A stretch of 64,000 nucleotides of DNA. Origin: Paludibacteraceae bacterium (GTDB taxonomy: Bacteria; Bacteroidota; Bacteroidia; Bacteroidales; Paludibacteraceae). The stretch lies in assembly GCA_024693065.1 (NCBI GenBank), contig JAILLP010000027.1, positions 1-64,000 on the forward strand. Reading direction: 5' to 3'. A program made the translations under genes and the position numbers. Positions 44,244 through 51,795 of the stretch are shown here, in pieces (position 1 is the first letter of the stretch; every line of letters begins with the position of its first letter). The notes beneath the pieces are model-generated. The model was not told where the DNA came from, did not search any database, and worked only from the letters and a program-made list of their open reading frames with translations.

Positions 44244-45094
44244 TGACGAAAAGTATTTTGTATGGGGCGTTGGTGTCCCTCCCCTTGTTTTTCTTCTCTT
44301 GCGGGGGTGATGGCGGACGTAATGACCGCAGTGATTTGTCTCTCCGCGGGAAGGTGAAGAGTGTGACGGAAAAGCAGTTTCATGCGCTTGTGACGGACGA
44401 AGGTGATATTGTGAAAGGCGCCTTCTTCCGTACGGAAGGAGAGTGGGACTTCGTGGAGAAGTTCAACAAGGATGGTATGTTCACCTCCATCTCTTTCCTG
44501 GATAGGGACGGGGATACGATCAGCAAGAGCATCTACGAGTATGATGAGAAGGGAAAGCTTGCCTCGAAGAGTTTCTACGACCCGACTTTGAAGATGAAGT
44601 CCGAGTATGAGTACGATTCGCAGGGACGTGTCAAGCTGACTTATGACTTCGACGAGGACGGAGACCTGATGCTCGCCACTTCCACGGAGTACAATGACGA
44701 TAATTTGATAGAGACCAGTACGACGTTCAACAAGCAGGGCAAGTACCTGCGGCAGTCAGTTTCGCAGAAGAATAAGAAGGGCTTCGTGACGGATTACAAG
44801 TACTATAACGAAGAACGTAAGTTGGGCAATTGGCGCAAGGAAATCCATGCGGAAGACGGCAAGTTGACCGAGATGTCCGTCCTGAACCAGGACGAGACCG
44901 TCGCGTTTGTCGTGAAGTATCTGTATAACAAGCAGGGCGACCTGACGTCGAGCGAGCCCATCTCGGAGACTGACGAGTACTTGGCGGACCGATATGTCTA
45001 TGAGTATGATAAAAAGTCCAACTGGCGGAGACGGATCCACTTCAAGGGGGATTCCGCCTATAGTGTGACGGAACGTGTCATCGAGTATTATTAA
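44243..45094 (+). CDS. Lipoprotein with YD/RHS-like repeats
   Basis: The 283-residue protein has a signal and lipobox (FFFSCG, cysteine near 20), then at least six YD-type repeats (YEYDEKGKLASKSFYD, YEYDSQGRVKLTYDF, YLYNKQGDLTSS), a beta-rich pattern seen in RHS-type shells and in MORN-like lipoproteins. It starts in the rnr stop codon, so it is translationally coupled. Its role is not known. Confidence 0.75.
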   Translation: MTKSILYGALVSLPLFFFSCGGDGGRNDRSDLSLRGKVKSVTEKQFHALVTDEGDIVKGAFFRTEGEWDFVEKFNKDGMFTSISFLDRDGDTISKSIYEYDEKGKLASKSFYDPTLKMKSEYEYDSQGRVKLTYDFDEDGDLMLATSTEYNDDNLIETSTTFNKQGKYLRQSVSQKNKKGFVTDYKYYNEERKLGNWRKEIHAEDGKLTEMSVLNQDETVAFVVKYLYNKQGDLTSSEPISETDEYLADRYVYEYDKKSNWRRRIHFKGDSAYSVTERVIEYY

Positions 45095-45361
45095 AGCAGT
45101 TTCGGAAAATTCATCGCTTTTATTTAGCAGGAAATGCCTGTATAATCATAGGACATGAAGATAGAGGAGCGTCGTGTTTTGATGCCACGTCTCTTTCTCA
45201 TGCAGACATGCAGAGGTCTCAATTCCTCTTGCAGAAAAGAGTTCATAGAGTGTTGATGTGATAATTTCGCGTCAACACTTATTGTAAATGGTAAATTGTA
45301 AATGATTAAATAGTAAATATTCTTACCTTTGCGCCACGAAAATTTATTAGCATAATTTCAG
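45095..45361. other. Intergenic region with ATTTAC repeats and a -7 box
   Basis: No gene is seen. Repeats TAAATGGTAAATTGTAAATG and TAAATAGTAAAT occupy 45286-45320. TACCTTTG at 45324-45331 is an exact -7 box for the ABC-F gene, 30 bases before its ATG. Confidence 0.6.
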
Positions 45362-47299
45362 ATGATTTCTGTAGATAAACTGACGATTCGATTCGGGAGC
45401 GTCACGTTGTTTAATGATATTTCCTATGTGGTGAACCCTAAGGATAAGATTGCCTTAGTCGGTAAGAATGGTGCGGGTAAGAGTACGATGTTGAAGGTCT
45501 TCGCGGGTATCCAGCCTGCGACGAGCGGAAGTGTCTCTGTGCCGAAGGACGTCACGATCGGTTATTTGCCGCAGCACATGATCCACAACGATGGGGTCAC
45601 TGTCATGGAGGAGGCGGAGAAGGCCTTCTCCGATATCTTCGAGCTCCAGAAGGAGATTGAACGCATGACGGTGGAGTTGTCCGAAAGAACCGATTATGAG
45701 TCTGCCTCATACCAACAGTTGATAGAGCGTCTGACGCACGCCAACGAGCGTCTGGACATGATGGGCGTGAACAACTTCAAGGGCGAGGTGGAGAAAACGC
45801 TCTTGGGCCTCGGTTTTGTCCGCTCCGACTTCACCCGCCAGACGAGCGAGTTCAGCGGTGGTTGGCGTATGCGTATCGAATTGGCCAAGATCCTGCTGAA
45901 ACGTCCTGACGTCCTTTTGTTGGACGAGCCGACCAACCACCTCGATATAGAGTCCATCCAATGGCTGGAGGAGTTCCTCAAATCGAGCGGTAGCGCAGTC
46001 ATCTTGGTGTCGCACGACCGTGCCTTCATCGATGCGGTCACGAACCGTACCATAGAGATCTCTTTAGGCAAAATATACGATTACAAGGTTTCCTATTCCA
46101 AATACGTGGAGTTGCGCAAGGAGCGCCGCGAACAGCAGCTGCGGGCCTACGAGAACCAGCAGAAGCAGATACAAGACACGGAAGACTTCATCGAGCGTTT
46201 CCGTTACAAAGCTACCAAGTCCAATCAGGTGCAGTCGCGCATCAAGCAGTTGGAGAAGCTGGATATCATCGAGGTGGATGAGGAGGATAACTCCGCCTTG
46301 CACCTGAAATTCCCTCCTGCGCCGCATTCCGGTACCATCACGGTCGAGGCGCAACACTTGACGAAGAGGTATGGCGACAATGTCGTCCTGGAAGATATTG
46401 ATTTAACGATTAAACGAGGCGAGAAGGTGGCCTTCGTGGGCAAAAACGGTGAGGGTAAATCCACGCTGGTCAAGTGCATCATGGAGCAGATCCCTTATGA
46501 TGGGACCCTGAAGCTGGGTCATTTGGTCAAGATAGGCTATTTCGCCCAGAACCAGGCCTCTTTATTGGACGAGAACCTTACCGTGTTCGACACGATCGAC
46601 CGTGTGGCGGTGGGGGATGTGCGCACGAAGATCCGTGACATCCTAGGCGCTTTCATGTTCGGTGGCGAGGCCTCCGACAAGAAGGTGAAGGTGCTCTCGG
46701 GTGGTGAGCGTACCCGTTTGGCGATGATCCGTCTGCTGCTGGAACCGGTTAATTTCTTGGTGCTCGACGAGCCGACCAACCACTTGGACATGCGTTCGAA
46801 GGATGTGCTGAAGGACGCTATCAAGGCGTTCAACGGAACGGTGGTTGTGGTTTCCCACGACCGTGAGTTCTTGGATGGCTTGGTGGACAAGGTCTATGAA
46901 TTCGGCAACCATAAGATCAAGGAGCATCTGGGAGGCATCTATGATTTCTTGCAGTCCAAGAAGATGGCTTCCCTGCAGGAGTTGGAGCGCAAGGCGCAAC
47001 CGCAGGTGACGGAAGCTAAGGAGGTCAAACCGTCCGATAATAAGCTCTCGTATGAGGCGAAGAAGGAGCTGACGAAGAAGATCCGCAAGGCCGAGAAGGC
47101 GGTGGCGGATTCGGAGGCGGAGATCAACGCTATCGAGCAACGCATCGCGGAGATCGAGACGGAGCTGCAGAACCCTGAGAATGCGACGAACACAGCCTTG
47201 TTCGACGAGTATAAGAAGAAAAAACACGAACTGGAGCAGAAGATGTACGAGTGGGAGCTCCTTTCCGAGGAGTTGGAGACGGTGAAGGCGCAGGCCTGA
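45362..47299 (+). CDS. ABC-F family ATPase
   Basis: The 645-residue protein has two nucleotide-binding domains (GKNGAGKST and GKNGEGKST for Walker A; SGGWRMRIELAKIL and SGGERTRLAMIRLL as signatures; two LDEPTNHLD), joined by a linker with a charged helix, and a C-terminal coiled coil (about 545-640). No membrane domain is present. ABC-F proteins bind the ribosomal E site; members act in translation control or antibiotic protection. This layout resembles Uup more than resistance types. It ends exactly where the convergent nuclease gene ends. Confidence 0.9.
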   Translation: MISVDKLTIRFGSVTLFNDISYVVNPKDKIALVGKNGAGKSTMLKVFAGIQPATSGSVSVPKDVTIGYLPQHMIHNDGVTVMEEAEKAFSDIFELQKEIERMTVELSERTDYESASYQQLIERLTHANERLDMMGVNNFKGEVEKTLLGLGFVRSDFTRQTSEFSGGWRMRIELAKILLKRPDVLLLDEPTNHLDIESIQWLEEFLKSSGSAVILVSHDRAFIDAVTNRTIEISLGKIYDYKVSYSKYVELRKERREQQLRAYENQQKQIQDTEDFIERFRYKATKSNQVQSRIKQLEKLDIIEVDEEDNSALHLKFPPAPHSGTITVEAQHLTKRYGDNVVLEDIDLTIKRGEKVAFVGKNGEGKSTLVKCIMEQIPYDGTLKLGHLVKIGYFAQNQASLLDENLTVFDTIDRVAVGDVRTKIRDILGAFMFGGEASDKKVKVLSGGERTRLAMIRLLLEPVNFLVLDEPTNHLDMRSKDVLKDAIKAFNGTVVVVSHDREFLDGLVDKVYEFGNHKIKEHLGGIYDFLQSKKMASLQELERKAQPQVTEAKEVKPSDNKLSYEAKKELTKKIRKAEKAVADSEAEINAIEQRIAEIETELQNPENATNTALFDEYKKKKHELEQKMYEWELLSEELETVKAQA

Positions 47300-48103
47300 T
47301 CACCGTTCCCATTGCGATATGTCCGCACGTTTCTCCAACGCCCTTTCCGTGCGGTTAGGTAGCCAATCGAAGAAGTCAAAACCTGTGATCCGCTCTATCT
47401 CGTCTACGGTGTGGACCGCCTTGTCGTAAGGTTGTTTGTCGTTATTGTTCTCGAATACGAAGCCTATCGCCTTTTCCTCCCCCTTCTTGAGGGAGAGCAC
47501 CACTTTGAAGAAAGCGTCCGGCACGGCCACCTTGTGTCTCTTCCCAATCTTTTTACCCTCTTTGCTCCTGAAAATCGGTCCGCATACGATGTAGATGCAA
47601 CTATCCTTCATGGCCCATTTCTCCCTGCAGACGGTCTCCAACGTCCCCCAGTCGCCTGCGTTCAGTGTGGCGCTTTGCGGGCAGATGTTGGTCAGCAGGA
47701 AACACTCGTCCGCCGCGGTGGAGTCGAAGCGCATGTCCGCGAAGGGCGCCATGTGCCCACGGCTCAGGTGGATGCTGGTGTGCTTCAGTTCCCCCGAGTA
47801 GTCCGAGTCTTCCACCCTATACGCTTCCCCTATCATAGGGTCGGGCAGGAACTTATTGCGTCGTTTGACGGTGATGGTGGATGCCTCCTCTTGGGTGAGT
47901 TGCCAGGAGACCCAGTTCGGGACTAGCCGTTCCGTGTTAAAGGATAGGGAGTAGTGCTGGTGGTCGATGACGACACTGTTCTTCGAGCGTTGGCGCACCA
48001 TCAGGTCGTTAGGTGTGCCCGCATTCTTCGGAAGATTCAGACAAGAATTGAGCCCTGTCAGTAAAAGGAGGGAAAGAAAGCAGAGGGAAATACTATGTCT
48101 CAT
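47300..48103 (-). CDS. Exported DNA/RNA non-specific endonuclease (NucA-like), lipoprotein
   Basis: The 267-residue protein has a lipobox (LTGLNSC, cysteine near 21) and the NUC1 fold: LSRGHMAPFADM, FLLTNICPQSATLNAGDW, and IYIVCGP. The canonical DRGH is SRGH here; the histidine base and the metal-binding asparagine remain. It may degrade extracellular nucleic acid at the surface or in the periplasm. The stop codon forms the palindrome TGATCA with the stop of the ABC-F gene. Confidence 0.85.
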   Translation of the reverse strand: MRHSISLCFLSLLLLTGLNSCLNLPKNAGTPNDLMVRQRSKNSVVIDHQHYSLSFNTERLVPNWVSWQLTQEEASTITVKRRNKFLPDPMIGEAYRVEDSDYSGELKHTSIHLSRGHMAPFADMRFDSTAADECFLLTNICPQSATLNAGDWGTLETVCREKWAMKDSCIYIVCGPIFRSKEGKKIGKRHKVAVPDAFFKVVLSLKKGEEKAIGFVFENNNDKQPYDKAVHTVDEIERITGFDFFDWLPNRTERALEKRADISQWER

Positions 48104-48108
48104 GATGT

Positions 48109-48146
48109 TTGAAAAAAGGAAAGGCGCATTGCCGGAACAATGCGCC
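48109..48146 (-). terminator. Hairpin between nuclease and porin genes
   Basis: GGCGCATTG (48123-48131) pairs with CAATGCGCC (48138-48146); on the minus strand, T-rich sequence follows. It probably ends the porin transcript before the nuclease gene. Confidence 0.7.
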
Positions 48147-48167
48147 TCTATTTAGTGCTTTATTGAT

Positions 48168-49562
48168 TTAGAATCTCCATCCGAAGGTTGCGATGATGTT
48201 ACGCGTCTTCAAGTTCTCCTTCTTTGGTGACTCTGAAATGTCCAGAGGGAGAGAAGGGTAGAGGATGCTCTTCTCGTTGTGGAAGGCGTAAGCCAAGTCG
48301 CAATAGAAGTGCTCTCCCTTATAACCTGCACCACCCGTCACGTAGATGGATTGTTGAGGGAAGGTGATGATCCTGAAGTTGATGGTGTTCTCCGCCTCTT
48401 CCGTCTCTATTGGGCTAGAAGAGAAGGCAGTACCCAAACGGAGGAAGAAGCCATCCACTACTTGGAGTTCCGCACCCGCCTTGATCGTGTGGACTTGGTT
48501 CATTTGATCTTCCGCCACGTCGGTCACAGCGTCGATTTCGATGTCGTCAGCCTTCATGCGAATCTTTTTGTAGTTCTCGAATTGATAGTCAATGTCAACC
48601 AAAGCCTTCTTTCCGATGACAAAACCCACACCGGTCTTGAATTTGAGCGGGGTTCTGAACTCATAGAAGAAATCTCCTCCGAAATCATCAATGACAGGCT
48701 GATAACCGTCGCTACCCATTTCCAGTTTAGCGTAGTCTGTGATGTCATAGAACGTTGGTGTTTCGAAAGATGCACCGATTCTGATCTCATCGATTGGGCG
48801 TACGATGGCGCCTACTCTGAAGTTGAAGCCATGAGCTCTTGCGTCATAGTAGTTGTCCATGTACCAATGGTCCTCAGGCTCTGTAGGGAGAGTGCTCTCG
48901 TCGTACACGGCTGTTTGCTTGTACTCGATGGTGTTGATGCCGAAAGCCGCACCAACGTAGACCAAGTTGCTGATGTTCAAGCCGTAGGCGAAGTCCCACT
49001 GACCCACGTGACCTTTTTCCATCAATGTGTATTTCCTCAACACATCGTTCGTTCCGAAGATTGAATAACCATTTTCGTCAAGAAGGTTCACGTCAGTCGC
49101 ATATCCGTAGTGGAGGTTGTCCGGTCCCGCGTTCCCGAATTTGTCGGTCAGAGAGACTTTTGACCTTTCATCTCTTTGACGAGTGTATCTTGAATAGTTA
49201 TTCAACCTGTTGTAGTTGATGCCAAATGAGGAGGTGATATAGCCGTGTTTGTTCTTCTTGCTTCCGAAGTTGAGGACGAAAGCGAAGTTGTCCAAAGCGG
49301 CCTTGACATCTCCGTTGTTGTTGATGTAGATACTTGGAGAGAATGTGAGTTCCTTGCTCCTGTATACACCCAACGCCGCCGGATTGTCCTTGATGGCGGA
49401 TGCGTTGCCACCTAGGGCGGTGAAAGCACCCGCCATACCAGTGTACCGTGCCGTACCCAAAACAGGGTTCGTCTGGCTTAATCTTAGGCCATCGTATGCA
49501 TTCTGTGAGAATGCCAAACCTGCAAGTGCAGCGAAGCCCATTGTCAACAATAATCTTTTCAT
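48168..49562 (-). CDS. OmpP1/FadL-like outer membrane protein
   Basis: The 464-residue protein has a signal peptide (about 1-19, ending AFSQ), the FadL N-terminal hatch-like pattern (GTARYTGMAGAFTALGGNASAIKDNPAALG) and alternating strands up to a C-terminal IIATFGWRF, ending in aromatic F as outer membrane barrels do. FadL-type channels take up hydrophobic compounds. An exact -7 box lies at 49604-49611, close to the end of the preceding gene. Confidence 0.85.
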   Translation of the reverse strand: MKRLLLTMGFAALAGLAFSQNAYDGLRLSQTNPVLGTARYTGMAGAFTALGGNASAIKDNPAALGVYRSKELTFSPSIYINNNGDVKAALDNFAFVLNFGSKKNKHGYITSSFGINYNRLNNYSRYTRQRDERSKVSLTDKFGNAGPDNLHYGYATDVNLLDENGYSIFGTNDVLRKYTLMEKGHVGQWDFAYGLNISNLVYVGAAFGINTIEYKQTAVYDESTLPTEPEDHWYMDNYYDARAHGFNFRVGAIVRPIDEIRIGASFETPTFYDITDYAKLEMGSDGYQPVIDDFGGDFFYEFRTPLKFKTGVGFVIGKKALVDIDYQFENYKKIRMKADDIEIDAVTDVAEDQMNQVHTIKAGAELQVVDGFFLRLGTAFSSSPIETEEAENTINFRIITFPQQSIYVTGGAGYKGEHFYCDLAYAFHNEKSILYPSLPLDISESPKKENLKTRNIIATFGWRF

Positions 49563-49603
49563 GTCTATATTTTTTTAATTTTTAATTCAATCATTTAACT
49601 CTT

Positions 49604-49611
49604 CAAACCTA
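49604..49611 (-). promoter_or_regulatory. -7 box TAGGTTTG for the porin gene
   Basis: It is an exact TAnnTTTG match on the minus strand, 42 bases before the start at 49562 and 4 bases after the stop of the upstream gene. Confidence 0.5.
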
Positions 49612-49614
49612 GTG

Positions 49615-50727
49615 TCATCTGCGGCCACCTCCGCTACGGCCACCTCCGCTGTATCCTCCGGATGAGCGTCCGCTTGAGGATGAAGGGGAAGAGTAGCTGG
49701 ATCTGGAAGATCCGCCGGAGTTGGATGACCTTGTGCTAGAAGACGAGGAACGGAATGAGCTGTTGCTGCTGCGAGAGGAGCTTCCGCTTCTTACAGAAGA
49801 ACCGCTGTTGCTGCTGCGGGTTGAGCTTCCGCTTCTTACAGAAGAACCGCTGTTGCTGCTGCGGGTTGAGCTGCTGCTCCTTACGGAAGAGCCGCTGTTG
49901 CTGCTGCGGGTCGAGCTGTTGCTCCTGATAGAGCTTCCGTTGCTGCTACGGGTGGTGTTGCCGTTCCTTATAGCAGAACCGCTGTTGCTGCTACGGGTCG
50001 AGCTGCTGCTTCTTACGGAAGAGCCTCTGTTGAGTGATCCGTTGGAAGCGCTGTTCCTGATCACGCGGGTACCGCTGTTCCTGATCTTGTTCTCGCCTCT
50101 TACGACGTGGTGCGGCGTAACTATGCGACGATGAGCCGGTGCATGGTGCCAGTAGTGTGGACGTGGATGATGGTAGTATCCCCATCCGTATCCGTAGTAG
50201 CTGTAGCCCCAATAAGGATCCCAGTGGTAACGATAATAAGGCCAAGAGTAGTACCCTACGTAATAAGGTCTTCCCCAATAATATCCGTAGTAAGGATCGG
50301 TGTTGATGTACACGGTTGTGGTGGTCGGAGAGGTGGTCTCTACGATTTCCTCACTGTTGTACATCGGGATGCCTGCGTCGTGGAAACGATTCAGCCTTTC
50401 GGTGTAGGTGTAGTCATCCCCTTTCTCAACCATGACGGTATCCGTGTAGAACTCACCGCCTGCGATGGACGGATCCTCGACAAAGATCGTGTCATCGTTG
50501 ACGCGAACATTTTGCTGCTGCTTCGTCTTGAGCACCATGGTTTGGTATTGAGCCTTCTTTAGGGCTTCCTCCCTCTCCTTGGCAAGCTTTTCCGCACGGG
50601 CTGCCTCTTCTTCCGCTTCTTTGGCTGCATCCTCGGAGTTGTAGTAGATGTCGTCAACTACAGCGAATGCGTTGTACGGCAGGAATGTGATTCCCAACAC
50701 GTAGAACATTAATTTTAGAATTTTCAT
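49615..50727 (-). CDS. Secreted protein with Tyr/Trp-rich core and Ser/Arg repeats
   Basis: The 370-residue protein has a signal peptide (about 1-22), a charged coiled-coil segment (about 33-65), a Tyr/Trp/His-rich stretch (about 145-200), and a C-terminal third of repeats built on SSTRSSNSGSSVRS (14-15 residues, about seven copies), ending in a Gly/Arg tail GYSGGGRSGGGRR. The repeats are low-complexity and basic, so the protein may bind polyanions, LPS or the cell surface. No family is recognised. It has an exact -7 box upstream. Confidence 0.7.
   Translation of the reverse strand: MKILKLMFYVLGITFLPYNAFAVVDDIYYNSEDAAKEAEEEAARAEKLAKEREEALKKAQYQTMVLKTKQQQNVRVNDDTIFVEDPSIAGGEFYTDTVMVEKGDDYTYTERLNRFHDAGIPMYNSEEIVETTSPTTTTVYINTDPYYGYYWGRPYYVGYYSWPYYRYHWDPYWGYSYYGYGWGYYHHPRPHYWHHAPAHRRIVTPHHVVRGENKIRNSGTRVIRNSASNGSLNRGSSVRSSSSTRSSNSGSAIRNGNTTRSSNGSSIRSNSSTRSSNSGSSVRSSSSTRSSNSGSSVRSGSSTRSSNSGSSVRSGSSSRSSNSSFRSSSSSTRSSNSGGSSRSSYSSPSSSSGRSSGGYSGGGRSGGGRR
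49715..50065 (-). repeat. In-gene tandem repeats of about 42-45 bp (Ser/Arg-rich coding)
   Basis: On the plus strand, units read CTGCTGCGGGTTGAGCT, CTTACAGAAGAACCGCTGTT and variants, about seven times with small changes. They keep frame, so unit number may vary between strains. Confidence 0.85.
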
Positions 50728-50784
50728 GGCTTTACCCTCCTATTATTTAATTCAAAAAAGTAATTTTGTATCATAAAGTTTCGA

Positions 50785-50792
50785 CAAAGATA
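50785..50792 (-). promoter_or_regulatory. -7 box TATCTTTG for the Ser/Arg-rich gene
   Basis: It is an exact match on the minus strand, 58 bases before the start at 50727. Confidence 0.6.
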
Positions 50793-50921
50793 TTAAAAAA
50801 ATATTGTAATGAATACATCGTTCCTTTATTTCAACGTTCCGAAGATAGTGGAATGTTTCTGCCCTTGCAAGTGGGTTGGACGTATGGTTCATTATTATCG
50901 ACGAATTAACGTTTTTTATCG

Positions 50922-51761
50922 ATGAAATACATTGAAGTAGTATTCTCTTTCTCTTCTGATGAAGAATATGTTAAGGACTTGCTGTCCAATGAATTAGGTG
51001 GTATTGGGTTCGAAAGCTTCTCCATGGATGGTGACGAGTTCGTGGGGTATGTGCAGGAGACCGTTTTCGACGAATCGGCGCTGAAATCAATCCTCGAATC
51101 CTTCCCCTATGATGACGGTATACGTTTCGTGGCTCGTAAGGCGGAGGACAAGGACTGGAACGAGGAGTGGGAGAAGAACTATTTCCAACCCATCGTCATC
51201 GGCGACGAGTGCGTGGTGCACGGCTCCTTCCATAAGAACGTGCCGGTGGCTAAATATGACATCGTGATCAACCCTAAGATGGCCTTCGGTACGGGCTACC
51301 ATGCCACGACGACCCTCATGATGAAGGCTTTGCTTCGCCTCGATGTCGCTGGCAAACGCTTGCTCGACATGGGTTGCGGTACGGCTATCCTCGCTATCCT
51401 CGCCGCTAAAAAGGGCGCTACGGAGGTGGTCGGCATTGATATCGACGAGTGGGCCTACGAGAACGCTAAGGAGAACATCGTCATGAACGGAACGCCTGAC
51501 ATCGAGTTGCGCTTGGGTGGTGCGGAGGCGCTGAAGACGGAGACCTTCGATGTAATCTTGGCTAATATTAACAGAAATATATTGTTGCAGGACATCCGCC
51601 ATTATGTGGAACGGATGAGGAGTGGTTCCCTGCTCTTCCTGAGCGGTTTCTATGAGTCTGACATACCGGTCATCGAGGAGGAGGCCCGCCGATATGGCTT
51701 GCGGAAGATCTCCCACGAGGAACAGAACGGCTGGGTGGCGGTCCGCTTCGAAAAAGCCTGA
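50922..51761 (+). CDS. prmA: Ribosomal protein L11 methyltransferase PrmA
   Basis: The 279-residue protein has the N-terminal L11-binding domain (FSSDEEYVKDLLSNELGGIG) and a SAM methyltransferase domain (MAFGTGYHATTTLMMKALL, LLDMGCGTAILAILAAKKGA, VILANINRNILL). It trimethylates L11 amino groups. Length and motifs are standard. The helicase gene starts 35 bases after it. Confidence 0.95.
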   Translation: MKYIEVVFSFSSDEEYVKDLLSNELGGIGFESFSMDGDEFVGYVQETVFDESALKSILESFPYDDGIRFVARKAEDKDWNEEWEKNYFQPIVIGDECVVHGSFHKNVPVAKYDIVINPKMAFGTGYHATTTLMMKALLRLDVAGKRLLDMGCGTAILAILAAKKGATEVVGIDIDEWAYENAKENIVMNGTPDIELRLGGAEALKTETFDVILANINRNILLQDIRHYVERMRSGSLLFLSGFYESDIPVIEEEARRYGLRKISHEEQNGWVAVRFEKA

Positions 51762-51795
51762 TTCTCATTTAATTATATATAAAAACCTAACTGTT

